From NCBI GenBank assembly GCA_037178625.1, contig CM074131.1:4402001-4466000 (forward strand): 64,000 nt of DNA, given 5' to 3'. Of this stretch, positions 42,186 through 51,557 are shown in pieces (position 1 is the stretch's first letter; each line of letters starts with the position of its first letter). The DNA is from Skeletonema tropicum (taxonomy: Eukaryota; Bacillariophyta; Thalassiosirophyceae; Thalassiosirales; Thalassiosiraceae). The notes under the pieces were generated by a model. The model was not told where the DNA came from and searched no databases. It saw nothing but the letters and a program-made list of their open reading frames with translations. A program made the translations under genes and the position numbers.

Positions 42186-45100
42186 TAGTCGGCACCAGCT
42201 ATTCCAGCAGTCATCCTGCTGCTGGAACACAGCGAAATAATAGGGGTGGGGAAAACAGACGGGTCGACGTAGAGAGAAGAAGAACACGCAATCAACGTCG
42301 AGCCCAAGCTTTTAGGACAAGAGAAGAAACACAACGTCGTATTAAGCTGATTGACAAATTTGGGAACATTAAACATATCATTAGGAATGGGAAGATGGCA
42401 GCAGGAAATATTGAGACAATCATGACTGCGATTGATCGAAGGGCGAGGAGGGTTGTGGATGCAGAGACGCTTCGGGCGTTGCAAAGGGAAACATTGATAG
42501 AGGAGGCGATAGATGAAACTGGCACTGTTGGGGAGTTGCCCTCTGCCGCTGAGAAGAGGTTTCTAGAGGAACATTTTACTCGACAAGAGTTAGAGGAGGT
42601 GAGGACGGTCGATGACGATCTCATGAGGGTTCACGGTAGAGCTCCCCAGGCAAAACGGGAGGGGGTTGTCCGACTACTCTACGAAAACATCAATGGGTTG
42701 AATAATCGCATGAGTGGAAATATCAAATTGGATAGAGGTAGAGAAATGTTGGATGAATTGGAGGTCGACATTGCAGCCTTTAATGAGATCAAAATCAACT
42801 TCAACCACAAGAAGAATGTCAATGGTTTGGCTCAGCTATTTAACGGAGGAGAAGCCGAAGTGAAGGTGGTCCATGGCTGTAATACTCATGAGGGTGCTAT
42901 CTCTAGAGTTCAGGAAGGAGGGACTGGAATTCTCACGTTTGGCCAACTGGCTGAACAGTTCGACCATATGAATAGTGGACAAGACGTCACTGGTCTGGGA
43001 AGATTCTCGTTCTCGAGGTACATCGGAGAGAATGGTATTTCAACTTGGGTTGTCTGCGGATATCAACCATGCGTTAGTAAAGGCCCCAGCACTAGTTACC
43101 AACAACAACGACGGTACTTCATTCAAAAAAAGCAGCCTGACGTTAAGCCAAGAGACAAATTCTATGAGGACTTGATTGCTCTACTCAAGAGGTGGCGTGA
43201 GGAAGGAGACCGAATTATTGTTTGCCTAGATGCTAATGAGAATATCTACACCAAGCGGATCGGACAAGCTCTAACAGAAGTAGATGGGTTAGCGATGAAG
43301 GAGGTGGTAGGAGACTACACTGGGAAGCAGCTTGGTGCAACTTATTTCCGCGGCTCTCAACCTATCGATGGCGTGTGGGCGACAAGGGATATTGAAGTGT
43401 TGAATGCATGTGTAATGCCGGTGGGTTATGGAATGGGTGATCACCGATGCTTCGTGGTAGATTTCTCGTTCTCATCACTTGTTGGCCGCTCCTTGGTCCG
43501 TGTGAAAAAGTTGAAGGCGAGACGACTGAATACCAAACTCCCCAGAGTTGCGGAGAGATACAACCAACTGCTAGAAACGAACCTGATCAGGCATAGGGTA
43601 GACGACGATCATCGTGCCGCATACCAGGCACAAACAAAAGAAGAAGCTCGTACTGCTCTCGCGTCCTCTGAAGAGAAAAGCAAACAATATATGGCTCACG
43701 CAGAATCGAAGTGCCGCAAAATCAAGGCAGGTAGAATACCATTCTCGGCAGAATCAGTGACTTGGATAAAGCGAGGCGAAGTCTATAGAACACTTCTCCG
43801 TTATCATGCGGGAAGGAAGGTGAACCGAGGGAATTTGAAACGAAAATGTCGGAAGCTAAAGATCCTTCGTCCATTCAACCTCTCAGTAGCAGAGATCGCT
43901 GCTAGACTCAAAGCTTGCGACAGTAAGTGTGATCATTTTAGGAAACATGGACACCACTATAGAAAGAAACATCTGAATCGTCGGCTGGATATTGCTAAAA
44001 AGAAGGGTGACGAGGCTGCAGAGAAGCGTATACTTGCCATCATTAAAGGAGAGAGAGATAGACGTTTCTGGAGGAAGTTGAATTACAATCTCGGTAAACG
44101 GTTTAGCGGTAGCATTCGCACAGTGCAGGTGGAAACTGATGGTGGTAATGTGGTAGAATATGACACAAAAGATTCAGTGGAAAAAGCCATTTTGGAAAAC
44201 ATTCATGGTGAGGGCAAACGATTCTATCAGGCGGAAGAAGCACCTATCTGCAAAGGGCGTCTTAGAGGTCAATTTGGATACAACGCCGACACAGTTGCTG
44301 CCAGGGCAGTGCTGGATGGCACTTATGAATTCTCTGACGATTATCATGAGGCAACGAAACAGTTATTTGAGCAGATTGCAAAGATTCGATCTCTTGTTCC
44401 GATGGACTCCGTCGAGACCTTGATTGATGAGGTGACTTGGGCTAAGAGCTGGAGACGGTCGAAGGAGGCAACATCATCGTCTATTTCTGGCTTCCATTTT
44501 GGCCATTACATTGCTGGCGCAGAGTCGGAGTATATCTCCAACTATCACGCGGTTAAAATATCTCTCGCTCTCATGAGGGGTATCAGTTTGTCGAGGTGGC
44601 AACGCGGTTTGGCCTGCATGCTCGAAAAGAAAGCAGGCAGTCGACTAGTCACCAAATTGCGCAGCATCCTATTGTTGGAGGCTGACTTGAACAAAGCAAA
44701 CAAGATCATATACGGTGATAGGATGATGAATAATATTCGCAAATACCAACTCATGCCAGAAGAGATATTCAGTGAGAAAAATAGGACGGCAGATGATGGG
44801 GCCTTGGCAAAAATACTATTCTTTGATATAGGACGGCAACTTCGTACTCCGGCTGCTATTGCTTCGGTTGATGCAAGCAACTGCTATGACAGAATAGCAC
44901 ATGCCATTGCTTCTTTGGTGTTTCAAGCCTTTGGAGTTGAGCAGTCGGCAACAGAGTCTATGCTTACTACAATCCAGGAGATGCGGTACTTCTTGCGAAC
45001 TGCGTATGGGGACTCAACACGGTGCGCAAACAGCACTGTCGAAGTTAAGTATCAAGGTCTGTGTCAAGGAAATGGTGCTGCACCTGCCGGGTGGGCAGCA

Positions 45101-47533
45101 ATTAGTGTCACCATCTTGATGGCTCACAAAGCCGATGGACATGGAGCGACCTTCGTTTGCCCTTTCACACCATCCAAACAAATTGACTTGGCGGCTATTC
45201 TCTTTGTCGATGATACGGATATCATTCATATCAATATGAAGAAGAGGGAGACAATAAATGAGGTTCATGCAGCTCTGACAGCGAGCGTCCGCAGTTGGAA
45301 TAATCTTTTGATGGCAACAGGGGGCACCCTACATCCTGATAAGTGCTTCTATTATTTGATGTCTTACTATTACGACGAGAGGAAGCAGTGTTGGCAGTAT
45401 GAAGATCACTCCAAGGATTGCTATTACGACATTGAATTATCTCTTCCAGATGGGACCCCATTTTTGATGAAGCATCACTCTGTGGAGCATCCGGAGACTA
45501 TGCTAGGTGTGGCAACAAGCCCGTCTGGTTCGTGCCGCAGCAAGTGCAATTGTTCTGAGGAGTGCAAAGGTCCTCTGGACGTTTTAATCGAGAAAGCATC
45601 TGATTGTGCGCAAAAAGTTCTAGGGAGTAGATTGAATCGGCGTCAATTCTGGACATGGCTATCAGCTTGTTTTTGGCCCAAAGTTTCATACGGTCTGTGC
45701 TGCCAGACGGCACCCATCAAAGACCTTCAGACATGTCTACAAAAGACGTATTATCAGTTGATGCCTGTGGGTGGTATGATACGAACAGCACCTAAGGAAA
45801 TTCGTGATCTAGACATTGGCTTCTACGGCGGTGGATTCCCGAATGTGCCGATAGAATGCGGCATTCAGCAATTGAACAAACTGATGATGCACTATGGATG
45901 CCCGTCTAGTAATGGAATTACAGCTCAGGTCTCGGTAGACCTCTTCATTATTGAACTCGGTCGAGCGCATCAGCCCTTTGATGAATCATTTCAACAATAT
46001 CACTCTTGGGTTACTCCCAGCTGGGTGAAATCGATCTGGGAAAAAGTAGATACCTTCGGGTATAAGGTGGTATTGAATAACATCGACAACGCCTTCCCAA
46101 GAGTGGGTGACAAGTGGCTCATGTGTGCATTTGAAGATCTCCAGTACTCTCCAAAAGAACTACGGCAATTGAACAGAGTCCGCTTGCACCAACAAGTTCT
46201 GTTTTTATCGGATATACTGTGTGTGAGGGGTTCGAAGATTGATCCACGGTACAAGAAGAGGCTGCGGCGGGAGGATGAAAAGTGGTCTAAGCTTGACTTC
46301 CCCGCTGAGGAACCATCGTCAAAAGATTTTAAGGTGTGGAAGTCGGCACTCTCTCAATTAGCCCCAGGAGGTTTACTTAGCGTCCGGTTGGGAAATTGGG
46401 TGCACATCGGCCACAAACTTCAACCGTGGCGGTACTGTGCCGCATCGAATAGACTGTTCCGCTATATAGGTAATGACCTTATGGAGGTATACCCTCCGCA
46501 TGAAAATAACCCTCGGAGATATGTGAAAGATGGTAGTGATCATGCCCAGGTTCAGCACAATGTTGCGTGTACGATAGAAGAGGTAGATACTGCGGTATAT
46601 CGTTTGGTAAGTCATGCACCAATCCCAGGTCAGTCTCTACCTCCTAGCACTTTGTGGGAAGTCCTCGACCAGTGGGGTAGCATGTGGATGTGGGAAGATC
46701 TTGAACTGACGGGGAGCTATGAGTTCCTCGTGGCGGCTATTATAGATGGATCACTAGTATGTGTGGCGGACGGATCCTTTATCAAGGAGATGTACCCAGA
46801 TATCTGCTCAGCTGCATTCATTATGGAGTGTTCCAAGGGGAGAGGCCGACTCGTTGGTAAATTCTCTGAGAAGACACTTGCTGCTTGTGCATATCGTGGG
46901 GAGCTTTTGGGATTACTCGCTATTCATCTCATCCTATTAGCTGTGAACAAACTGAAACCAACGCTGTCTGGTTCTGCCCAGATCTATTCTGATTGCTTGG
47001 GGGCTCTCAATAATGTGGAAAACCTGCCTCCGCATCGTATCCCGTCGAGTTGCCGGCATTCAGATTTACTCAAAAATATCATGATCCATTGCAGGTCTCT
47101 AACCTTCAGCACAGTATTTTCTCATGTCTCGGCCCATAAACTCGATCATTTGGTGTGGGAGGAGCTGTCTAGGCCTGAACAGTTGAATGAACAGTGTGAC
47201 TCTGGCGCAAAACTAGCGATTTACGACGTTGATCCGAACGCAGGAATGGCGGCGCAACCTTTGCCACTTGAGCCAATCTGCGTCTATGTGGATAGGGGTG
47301 AGGAGAAGATGACTTCAGATACTGGTGAAAGAGTCCGTTTTCATGGCCACCTAGCGCTGGCCAGGGAGATCTTCGCTAAGAGACAGATCCTGCTTCCATC
47401 CGCGTTCGTCCAAGTAGATTGGGTCAACGTGAACAAGGAAGGCATTACACGAGGTCCCGCGGCTTTTCCAATTATGGGCATGCAAGCAAGTTCACGACAT
47501 AGCCGGCACCAACTTGCGGTTACACAGATGTGA
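42143..47533 (+). CDS. Retroelement polyprotein: APE endonuclease, reverse transcriptase, RNase H
   Basis: The open frame is 1,796 codons; its first codon is GTG after an in-frame stop, and the first ATG is at 42395. Residues ~170-450 are an APE-like endonuclease: YENINGL, AFNEIKI, the metal/phosphate site LDANEN, DGVWATR and the catalytic GDHR. Residues ~800-1090 are a reverse transcriptase with VDASNCYDRI, QGNGAAPAGWA in place of the usual QGDPLSP, and the catalytic FVDD at ~1021. Residues ~1535-1690 are RNase H, with Asp in VADGSF, Glu in YRGELLG and Asp in YSDCLGALN. A Cys/His-rich patch (CSEECKG) lies between RT and RNase H. The product would copy the element by target-primed reverse transcription. 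Confidence 0.8.
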   Translation: MERDDWSGGGGEYGIVGTSYSSSHPAAGTQRNNRGGENRRVDVERRRTRNQRRAQAFRTREETQRRIKLIDKFGNIKHIIRNGKMAAGNIETIMTAIDRRARRVVDAETLRALQRETLIEEAIDETGTVGELPSAAEKRFLEEHFTRQELEEVRTVDDDLMRVHGRAPQAKREGVVRLLYENINGLNNRMSGNIKLDRGREMLDELEVDIAAFNEIKINFNHKKNVNGLAQLFNGGEAEVKVVHGCNTHEGAISRVQEGGTGILTFGQLAEQFDHMNSGQDVTGLGRFSFSRYIGENGISTWVVCGYQPCVSKGPSTSYQQQRRYFIQKKQPDVKPRDKFYEDLIALLKRWREEGDRIIVCLDANENIYTKRIGQALTEVDGLAMKEVVGDYTGKQLGATYFRGSQPIDGVWATRDIEVLNACVMPVGYGMGDHRCFVVDFSFSSLVGRSLVRVKKLKARRLNTKLPRVAERYNQLLETNLIRHRVDDDHRAAYQAQTKEEARTALASSEEKSKQYMAHAESKCRKIKAGRIPFSAESVTWIKRGEVYRTLLRYHAGRKVNRGNLKRKCRKLKILRPFNLSVAEIAARLKACDSKCDHFRKHGHHYRKKHLNRRLDIAKKKGDEAAEKRILAIIKGERDRRFWRKLNYNLGKRFSGSIRTVQVETDGGNVVEYDTKDSVEKAILENIHGEGKRFYQAEEAPICKGRLRGQFGYNADTVAARAVLDGTYEFSDDYHEATKQLFEQIAKIRSLVPMDSVETLIDEVTWAKSWRRSKEATSSSISGFHFGHYIAGAESEYISNYHAVKISLALMRGISLSRWQRGLACMLEKKAGSRLVTKLRSILLLEADLNKANKIIYGDRMMNNIRKYQLMPEEIFSEKNRTADDGALAKILFFDIGRQLRTPAAIASVDASNCYDRIAHAIASLVFQAFGVEQSATESMLTTIQEMRYFLRTAYGDSTRCANSTVEVKYQGLCQGNGAAPAGWAAISVTILMAHKADGHGATFVCPFTPSKQIDLAAILFVDDTDIIHINMKKRETINEVHAALTASVRSWNNLLMATGGTLHPDKCFYYLMSYYYDERKQCWQYEDHSKDCYYDIELSLPDGTPFLMKHHSVEHPETMLGVATSPSGSCRSKCNCSEECKGPLDVLIEKASDCAQKVLGSRLNRRQFWTWLSACFWPKVSYGLCCQTAPIKDLQTCLQKTYYQLMPVGGMIRTAPKEIRDLDIGFYGGGFPNVPIECGIQQLNKLMMHYGCPSSNGITAQVSVDLFIIELGRAHQPFDESFQQYHSWVTPSWVKSIWEKVDTFGYKVVLNNIDNAFPRVGDKWLMCAFEDLQYSPKELRQLNRVRLHQQVLFLSDILCVRGSKIDPRYKKRLRREDEKWSKLDFPAEEPSSKDFKVWKSALSQLAPGGLLSVRLGNWVHIGHKLQPWRYCAASNRLFRYIGNDLMEVYPPHENNPRRYVKDGSDHAQVQHNVACTIEEVDTAVYRLVSHAPIPGQSLPPSTLWEVLDQWGSMWMWEDLELTGSYEFLVAAIIDGSLVCVADGSFIKEMYPDICSAAFIMECSKGRGRLVGKFSEKTLAACAYRGELLGLLAIHLILLAVNKLKPTLSGSAQIYSDCLGALNNVENLPPHRIPSSCRHSDLLKNIMIHCRSLTFSTVFSHVSAHKLDHLVWEELSRPEQLNEQCDSGAKLAIYDVDPNAGMAAQPLPLEPICVYVDRGEEKMTSDTGERVRFHGHLALAREIFAKRQILLPSAFVQVDWVNVNKEGITRGPAAFPIMGMQASSRHSRHQLAVTQM

Positions 47534-48239
47534 TCCTAATCACTCTCCTTTGTGTCCTTCTTGTCTGGATGCACAGGAGTCATGCGCTCACGTCTTAATG
47601 TGTGAAGAAGAGGATAGGGTAAAATGTTTTCAGATGTCAGCCGACAATCTACAGTCCTGGTTACAATCGGTGGGGACATGTGAAGTGCTGGAAAAGTATA
47701 TCATGAGTTTCGTGAGAGCTCGGAATGGCAAAAGCTTTATGGACTGCATTGCTAGCGATCATGACCCGATACTGCGGAGGTTGGCACGTTCACAAGATAA
47801 GATTGGATGGCGGCGGTTTATGGAAGGAATGATATCCAAGGAGTTCTGTGCGATTCAAGAGACACATCGTCGTCTGGAGGGCAGCTATCTTTCGGGCGCA
47901 AAATGGGCACAGAGCTTCTCAATCAAGCTGATGGAGATGACCCATGGACAGTGGCTGGTGAGGAATTTCTTGATTCATGATAAAATTTCTGGTATGCTTG
48001 CGTTAGAGAGGAAGGAGGAGCTACAAATAGCTATAGAGGAGCAGCAAGAGATGGGCTTAGAAGGGCTTGGAGAGGAGGATAAATATTTGATGGAAATCAA
48101 TCTTGATGATCTCGAAACAACTTCTGGTGAACATCAGGCTTATTGGCTGCTTTCAGTAAAAGCGGCACGCGAAGCCTTCTTGATACGTCGCCAGCGGGCT
48201 CAGGCAGCACTTCGACGCGGTCAAAACAACCACGGATAG
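47514..48239 (+). CDS. Retroelement C-terminal segment with zinc finger, frame-shifted
   Basis: The frame after the main ORF overlaps it by 20 nt. The nominal start is TTG, so it has no initiator of its own. It opens LRLHRCDPNHSPLCPSCLDA and continues QESCAHVLMC, a Cys-x2-Cys...His-x3-4-Cys finger that usually closes RT-RNase H polyproteins. About 200 charged, helical residues follow. The element therefore carries a one-base frame change at about 47500-47533: either decay or a programmed shift. Confidence 0.65.
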   Translation: MRLHRCDPNHSPLCPSCLDAQESCAHVLMCEEEDRVKCFQMSADNLQSWLQSVGTCEVLEKYIMSFVRARNGKSFMDCIASDHDPILRRLARSQDKIGWRRFMEGMISKEFCAIQETHRRLEGSYLSGAKWAQSFSIKLMEMTHGQWLVRNFLIHDKISGMLALERKEELQIAIEEQQEMGLEGLGEEDKYLMEINLDDLETTSGEHQAYWLLSVKAAREAFLIRRQRAQAALRRGQNNHG

Positions 48240-48455
48240 AGATGGGTATATGCTTATACTCTCGTGCAAATACTTGTATTTGTATATCTCGCCTGTATAC
48301 AGGCTTATTGACATCCACGTCAATATATCCCGGGCTTTTAAACGAGCTGTGGTAGGAGAGACAACCCTCTCCCGTGGTCCCGACTGCGACGCTGTTTGGT
48401 TCTGCCCTCGGCGTATGAAGACTACAATTGTTGGTTCAATGATGTCTAGGTAGCG
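48240..48455 (+). repeat. Retroelement 3' tail (reference copy)
   Basis: Directly follows the element's last stop: 'atctcgcctgtatacaggc', GAGCTGTGGTAGGAGAG, a loop, CTCTCCCGTGGTCCCGACTG, GGTTCTGCCCTCGGCGTA, TTGTTGGTTCAATGATG. Pieces recur at 16766, 19586, 25629, 30710 and 36592. Confidence 0.65.
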
Positions 48456-49112
48456 ATAATGCAACATTTACCTAATTTCCTAAGTGATATGATATGAATG
48501 ATACAACACCTCGTGACGGTCGGTGGAGGTGATGGTGATGATTTCCATTTTTGGCGGCAAATTCTCAAATCAGTGTAAATGTCTTATTGTCACTCACTCC
48601 CTTCTCTAGACTCTATATAGAGACAAAAAGCTGACTTCCACGAAGATCGTGACTCAATGCCAGCGACGGAGGAGCATGCACGCATAACCGTAGGTATGTA
48701 GAGTTCAGTCGAACCGTCGGACAAGTGTATCTATCACGCTACTCCATACTCCTAGGATGGATTATTACCAAATTTACCATCCATTTTCGTTTCAACCGGG
48801 ACTGCAAGTGTTTTGGGACAGGTTGTTGCGGACTCACTGTCTTGCTTTTCTTCACCTGAAGAAAAGCTGCCATTCGCTTCGATGTGGAAGTTGAACTTCT
48901 CAGCTGATGTGATGAGTAAACTGATGAAAATGCAAGATTGTTGGATGTGTAATTATAAGTACATAAGACCAGTAGACCAACGCTTACCGTAGCACAGAAA
49001 TAACCTAAAACCTTCACAAACTACACATGTCAATGTTGTTACACTGTGACGACCGAGACACTTCAAGAAGAAGTGCATATTATATCTAGATCGTAGGAGC
49101 AACAAACTCAAA
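48456..49112. other. Intergenic, with one dispersed motif
   Basis: About 48984-49011 is a minus-strand copy of the TTTAGGTTATTTCTGTGCTA motif (see 15075). The minus-strand ORF here (48739-49017) begins at GTG within that motif and has no recognised domain. Confidence 0.45.
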
Positions 49113-49880
49113 ATGAAAGAAGGCGAGGAGGAAGACTATGCTGTCCTCATTTATCAAGATACCATGCGTAGGAGGGCTGAGGCGGCTATGGCAGCTGTCG
49201 AGATGAATGATTGTATTCCCTTCATCAATGAATCAAATGATGGAGCTATCCGCAGAACTTCAACTCGAATTTCGGCTGCAGCTGCTCGGAATGATTCTAC
49301 GGATGTAGTGGGAGGCAAACTAGCCGTAACGAAGAGACGGCGGAAACCATCCGAAGTTCATGACGATGAGCACGCTCAAAAGAAAGGTGTAAAATACAGG
49401 CGCAGCAAGAAGTTATGTTCCACGAATGGGTGCCCAAACACAGCGCGGCGAGGAGGATCATGCTGCAGGCATGGATCAAGGATACTATGCAGCTTCAAGG
49501 GATGTACGAACCAAGCTCAAAAGAGAGGAGTGTGCATCAGGCATGGGGCAAAGAAGAGACAATGCAGCAGCGAAGGATGTACGAATCAAGCACAGAAGGG
49601 AGGAGTGTGCTGCAGGCATGGAGGAAAGAGACTCTGCAGAATCGAAGGATGTACAAATCAAACTCTTACGGGAGGAGTGTGCATCAGACATGGAGCAAAG
49701 CGCAAGCGATGCAGGAGTGAGGGATGTACAAATCAAGCAAAACAAGGAGGAGTGTGCATCAGACATGGAGCAAAGAAGCACAAGCGATGCAGCAGCGAAG
49801 GATGTACAGTGCAACCTCTTCAGGCCGGAGTGTGCATTAGGTATGGCCATGTAGAAGCGGAAGATGTCAAATCACACTGA
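49113..49880 (+). CDS. WRKY19-like Cys/His zinc-repeat protein
   Basis: A 255-residue, single-exon ORF from ATG 49113. After a basic region (KRRRKPSEV, KYRRSKK) there are about six tandem repeats of the type CSSEGCTNQAQKGGVCxRHG (C-x4-C-x11-C-x2-H) spanning roughly residues 100-250, the units separated by basic linkers. This repeat is widespread in diatoms and oomycetes, usually annotated as WRKY transcription factor 19-like although no WRKY domain is present. It is expected to bind zinc, with a nuclear role likely. The last repeat has RYG instead of RHG, so its His ligand is lost. The gene lies between the retroelement and the PP2C remnant without shared regulation. Confidence 0.75.
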   Translation: MKEGEEEDYAVLIYQDTMRRRAEAAMAAVEMNDCIPFINESNDGAIRRTSTRISAAAARNDSTDVVGGKLAVTKRRRKPSEVHDDEHAQKKGVKYRRSKKLCSTNGCPNTARRGGSCCRHGSRILCSFKGCTNQAQKRGVCIRHGAKKRQCSSEGCTNQAQKGGVCCRHGGKRLCRIEGCTNQTLTGGVCIRHGAKRKRCRSEGCTNQAKQGGVCIRHGAKKHKRCSSEGCTVQPLQAGVCIRYGHVEAEDVKSH

Positions 49881-50071
49881 AAGAGAGCATGGAGATTGAA
49901 ACTATGTGAGAGTCATGTCGCTCAACTATGGGACCATGCCCAAGGGTGAAGCCGCGCCAGTGCTCAGTGGCCTCTGGATTCTCTCTCTATTTACTTCCTA
50001 TCTTCCATCTAGGCATTTTAAGTATGTATTCAAATTTAAGTTCCATCCATGCAAGTACGTTGTTCTCCCCA

Positions 50072-51557
50072 CTATGCATCACCAAGATGCAGGACCATCA
50101 CACTGATACTATCATAGCTGCCCTTCTTCGAAGCCTGTCCACACAAATTCTTCGCAACTTCGTCTGCTTTGTATCCTGCTTTCCTCATGAGCACCGCCTC
50201 CATTCCTACCTCTTCGCTTGACATTACCTCAAAGAGCCCATCACACGCTAGCACTAGAGAATTGTACTGCCGTCCAGCCAGTGCAGTTTTTAGATTGATA
50301 TTTGTAATGTCCGGATCGCTAACAATCCCCTTTGATGTCACGTATGTCCTCTCGAGCGAGCGACAAAGCGCATACTGAAAGTCTCCCACCCTCAAATACG
50401 ATCCAGACAAGGAACACTCAGGAATCGAATAATCCAATCCTAGCTCTTTACCCAGAGACAGACGCTCAATTTCTATCGTGTCGTCAGGTGAATGATCTTT
50501 GGTTTCAAATACGACCACCGAGCCATCTCCGACGACTGGTTCTCCTACGAGCATCGTTCTACTATCACCACAGTTGAGAATGGTGAATTCGTTGGCCCCA
50601 TTTGGATTCATTGAGATATTGCCACGATTGTTGCACGGACAGAAATTGTTGCGGTGGTCCCAGCTACTGATACTGAAATGACGAAATAAGAGGTTAGAGG
50701 CGCTGACATATACATTTGTGTTCATGTACATAGAAGTAGTATCAAATAGTCATGTAGATAAACTCACCAATAAGACCAATCGAGCCGGTCTCGGCAAATA
50801 TAATTCCCTCTAATGGATCATAATCGACAACGCACTCGCCATTCTCATCACACCCATTTTTATACAAATCACACGTCCTTCTCCAGCTTTGCTGTAGAGA
50901 TTCTCTAATGACAGAGTCACTTCGTCCATTTGAGGTTAATAATTCCTCTCTAAACAAGCTAGGAAGCACGTTCGACACACTTTCACTGGCAGCGGGACCA
51001 GAATGCCCATCAAATACACCAGCGAGGAGGACATCACCGCTGACGTCATTTTGATCTCATGTAGAACTGCAAAGAAGTTGCGAAATGGATCACGTTAGAG
51101 AGCTGCAACTTACCAGTACAAAAATTGAAGTAGCACTAGAGATCAAAACACCCACTTACCGAACGAGTCTTCTTGGTTCCCTCGACGCCCTTTGCTCTTC
51201 CAGGTACCTTGGCTAACAACCTGTTTAAAAGATTGGCCGCCTTCGTTGTTTTGATCCATCGGGACTTGCTCATTTAACTTCGACAGTCGATCGAAATGGA
51301 GTTTCAGTGTCCCTCCTGATCGCGATTGCCGTTGAATCTGAGTTAATATGCACGAGAGAAGGGCTACATCATTTAGCATAGATCATTGGTCGATGTTCAG
51401 AATTAACATAGATCCACTTACCAAAATCTACAGCAGCTTCGTACCCTGCATTTGTGAATGGGAGTTCACCAACTCCCCTCAATCGATCGCCCACTTCAAA
51501 TATGCCCAATTTGTCCGCTTGACCATTTGTATTCCACCCTCTTACGAATACGTGTGC
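50072..51557 (-). pseudogene. PDZ + PP2C-type protein phosphatase gene, truncated and frameshifted
   Basis: The minus strand carries four exons, about 51557-51422, 51363-51160, 51055-50768 and 50672-50072. They encode a PDZ-like part (GWNTNGQADKLGIFEVGDRL) and then a PP2C Ser/Thr phosphatase: RGNQEDSF, GVFDGHSGPAAS, VAGTTATISV, LNCGDSRTMLV, VLACDGLFEVMSS, GSYDSISVMVL. The metal-binding Asp residues (FDGH, ACDG) remain. Canonical introns keep frame up to VAGTTATISVRATIVAIS, then a one-base shift at about 50609-50615 is needed to reach MNPNGANEFTILNCGDSR. The 5' end is cut by the copia element at about 51550. Double damage makes this a pseudogene unless the shift is a sequencing error. Confidence 0.7.

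Larger units (their letters stand above)
42033..48455 (+). mobile_element. Large APE-RT-RNase H retroelement (non-LTR type), near full length
   Basis: The coding order is endonuclease, reverse transcriptase, RNase H and zinc finger over about 6.2 kb. No flanking LTRs, PBS or integrase are present, so I class it as non-LTR. The 3' flank to 48455 carries the stem-loop tail found alone elsewhere in the window. Three frames overlap: 42033-42185, 42143-47533 and 47514-48239. Confidence 0.8.

Noticed and set aside
48739..49017. 92-codon minus-strand ORF with a hydrophobic start
   Set aside because: It begins at GTG inside a dispersed repeat motif; the hydrophobic run is not supported by any homologous feature.
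49415..49854. Overlapping ORFs in the other two frames of the WRKY19-like repeat gene
   Set aside because: They are repeats of the 60-bp coding unit read in the wrong frame; only the 49113 frame gives the Cys/His pattern.
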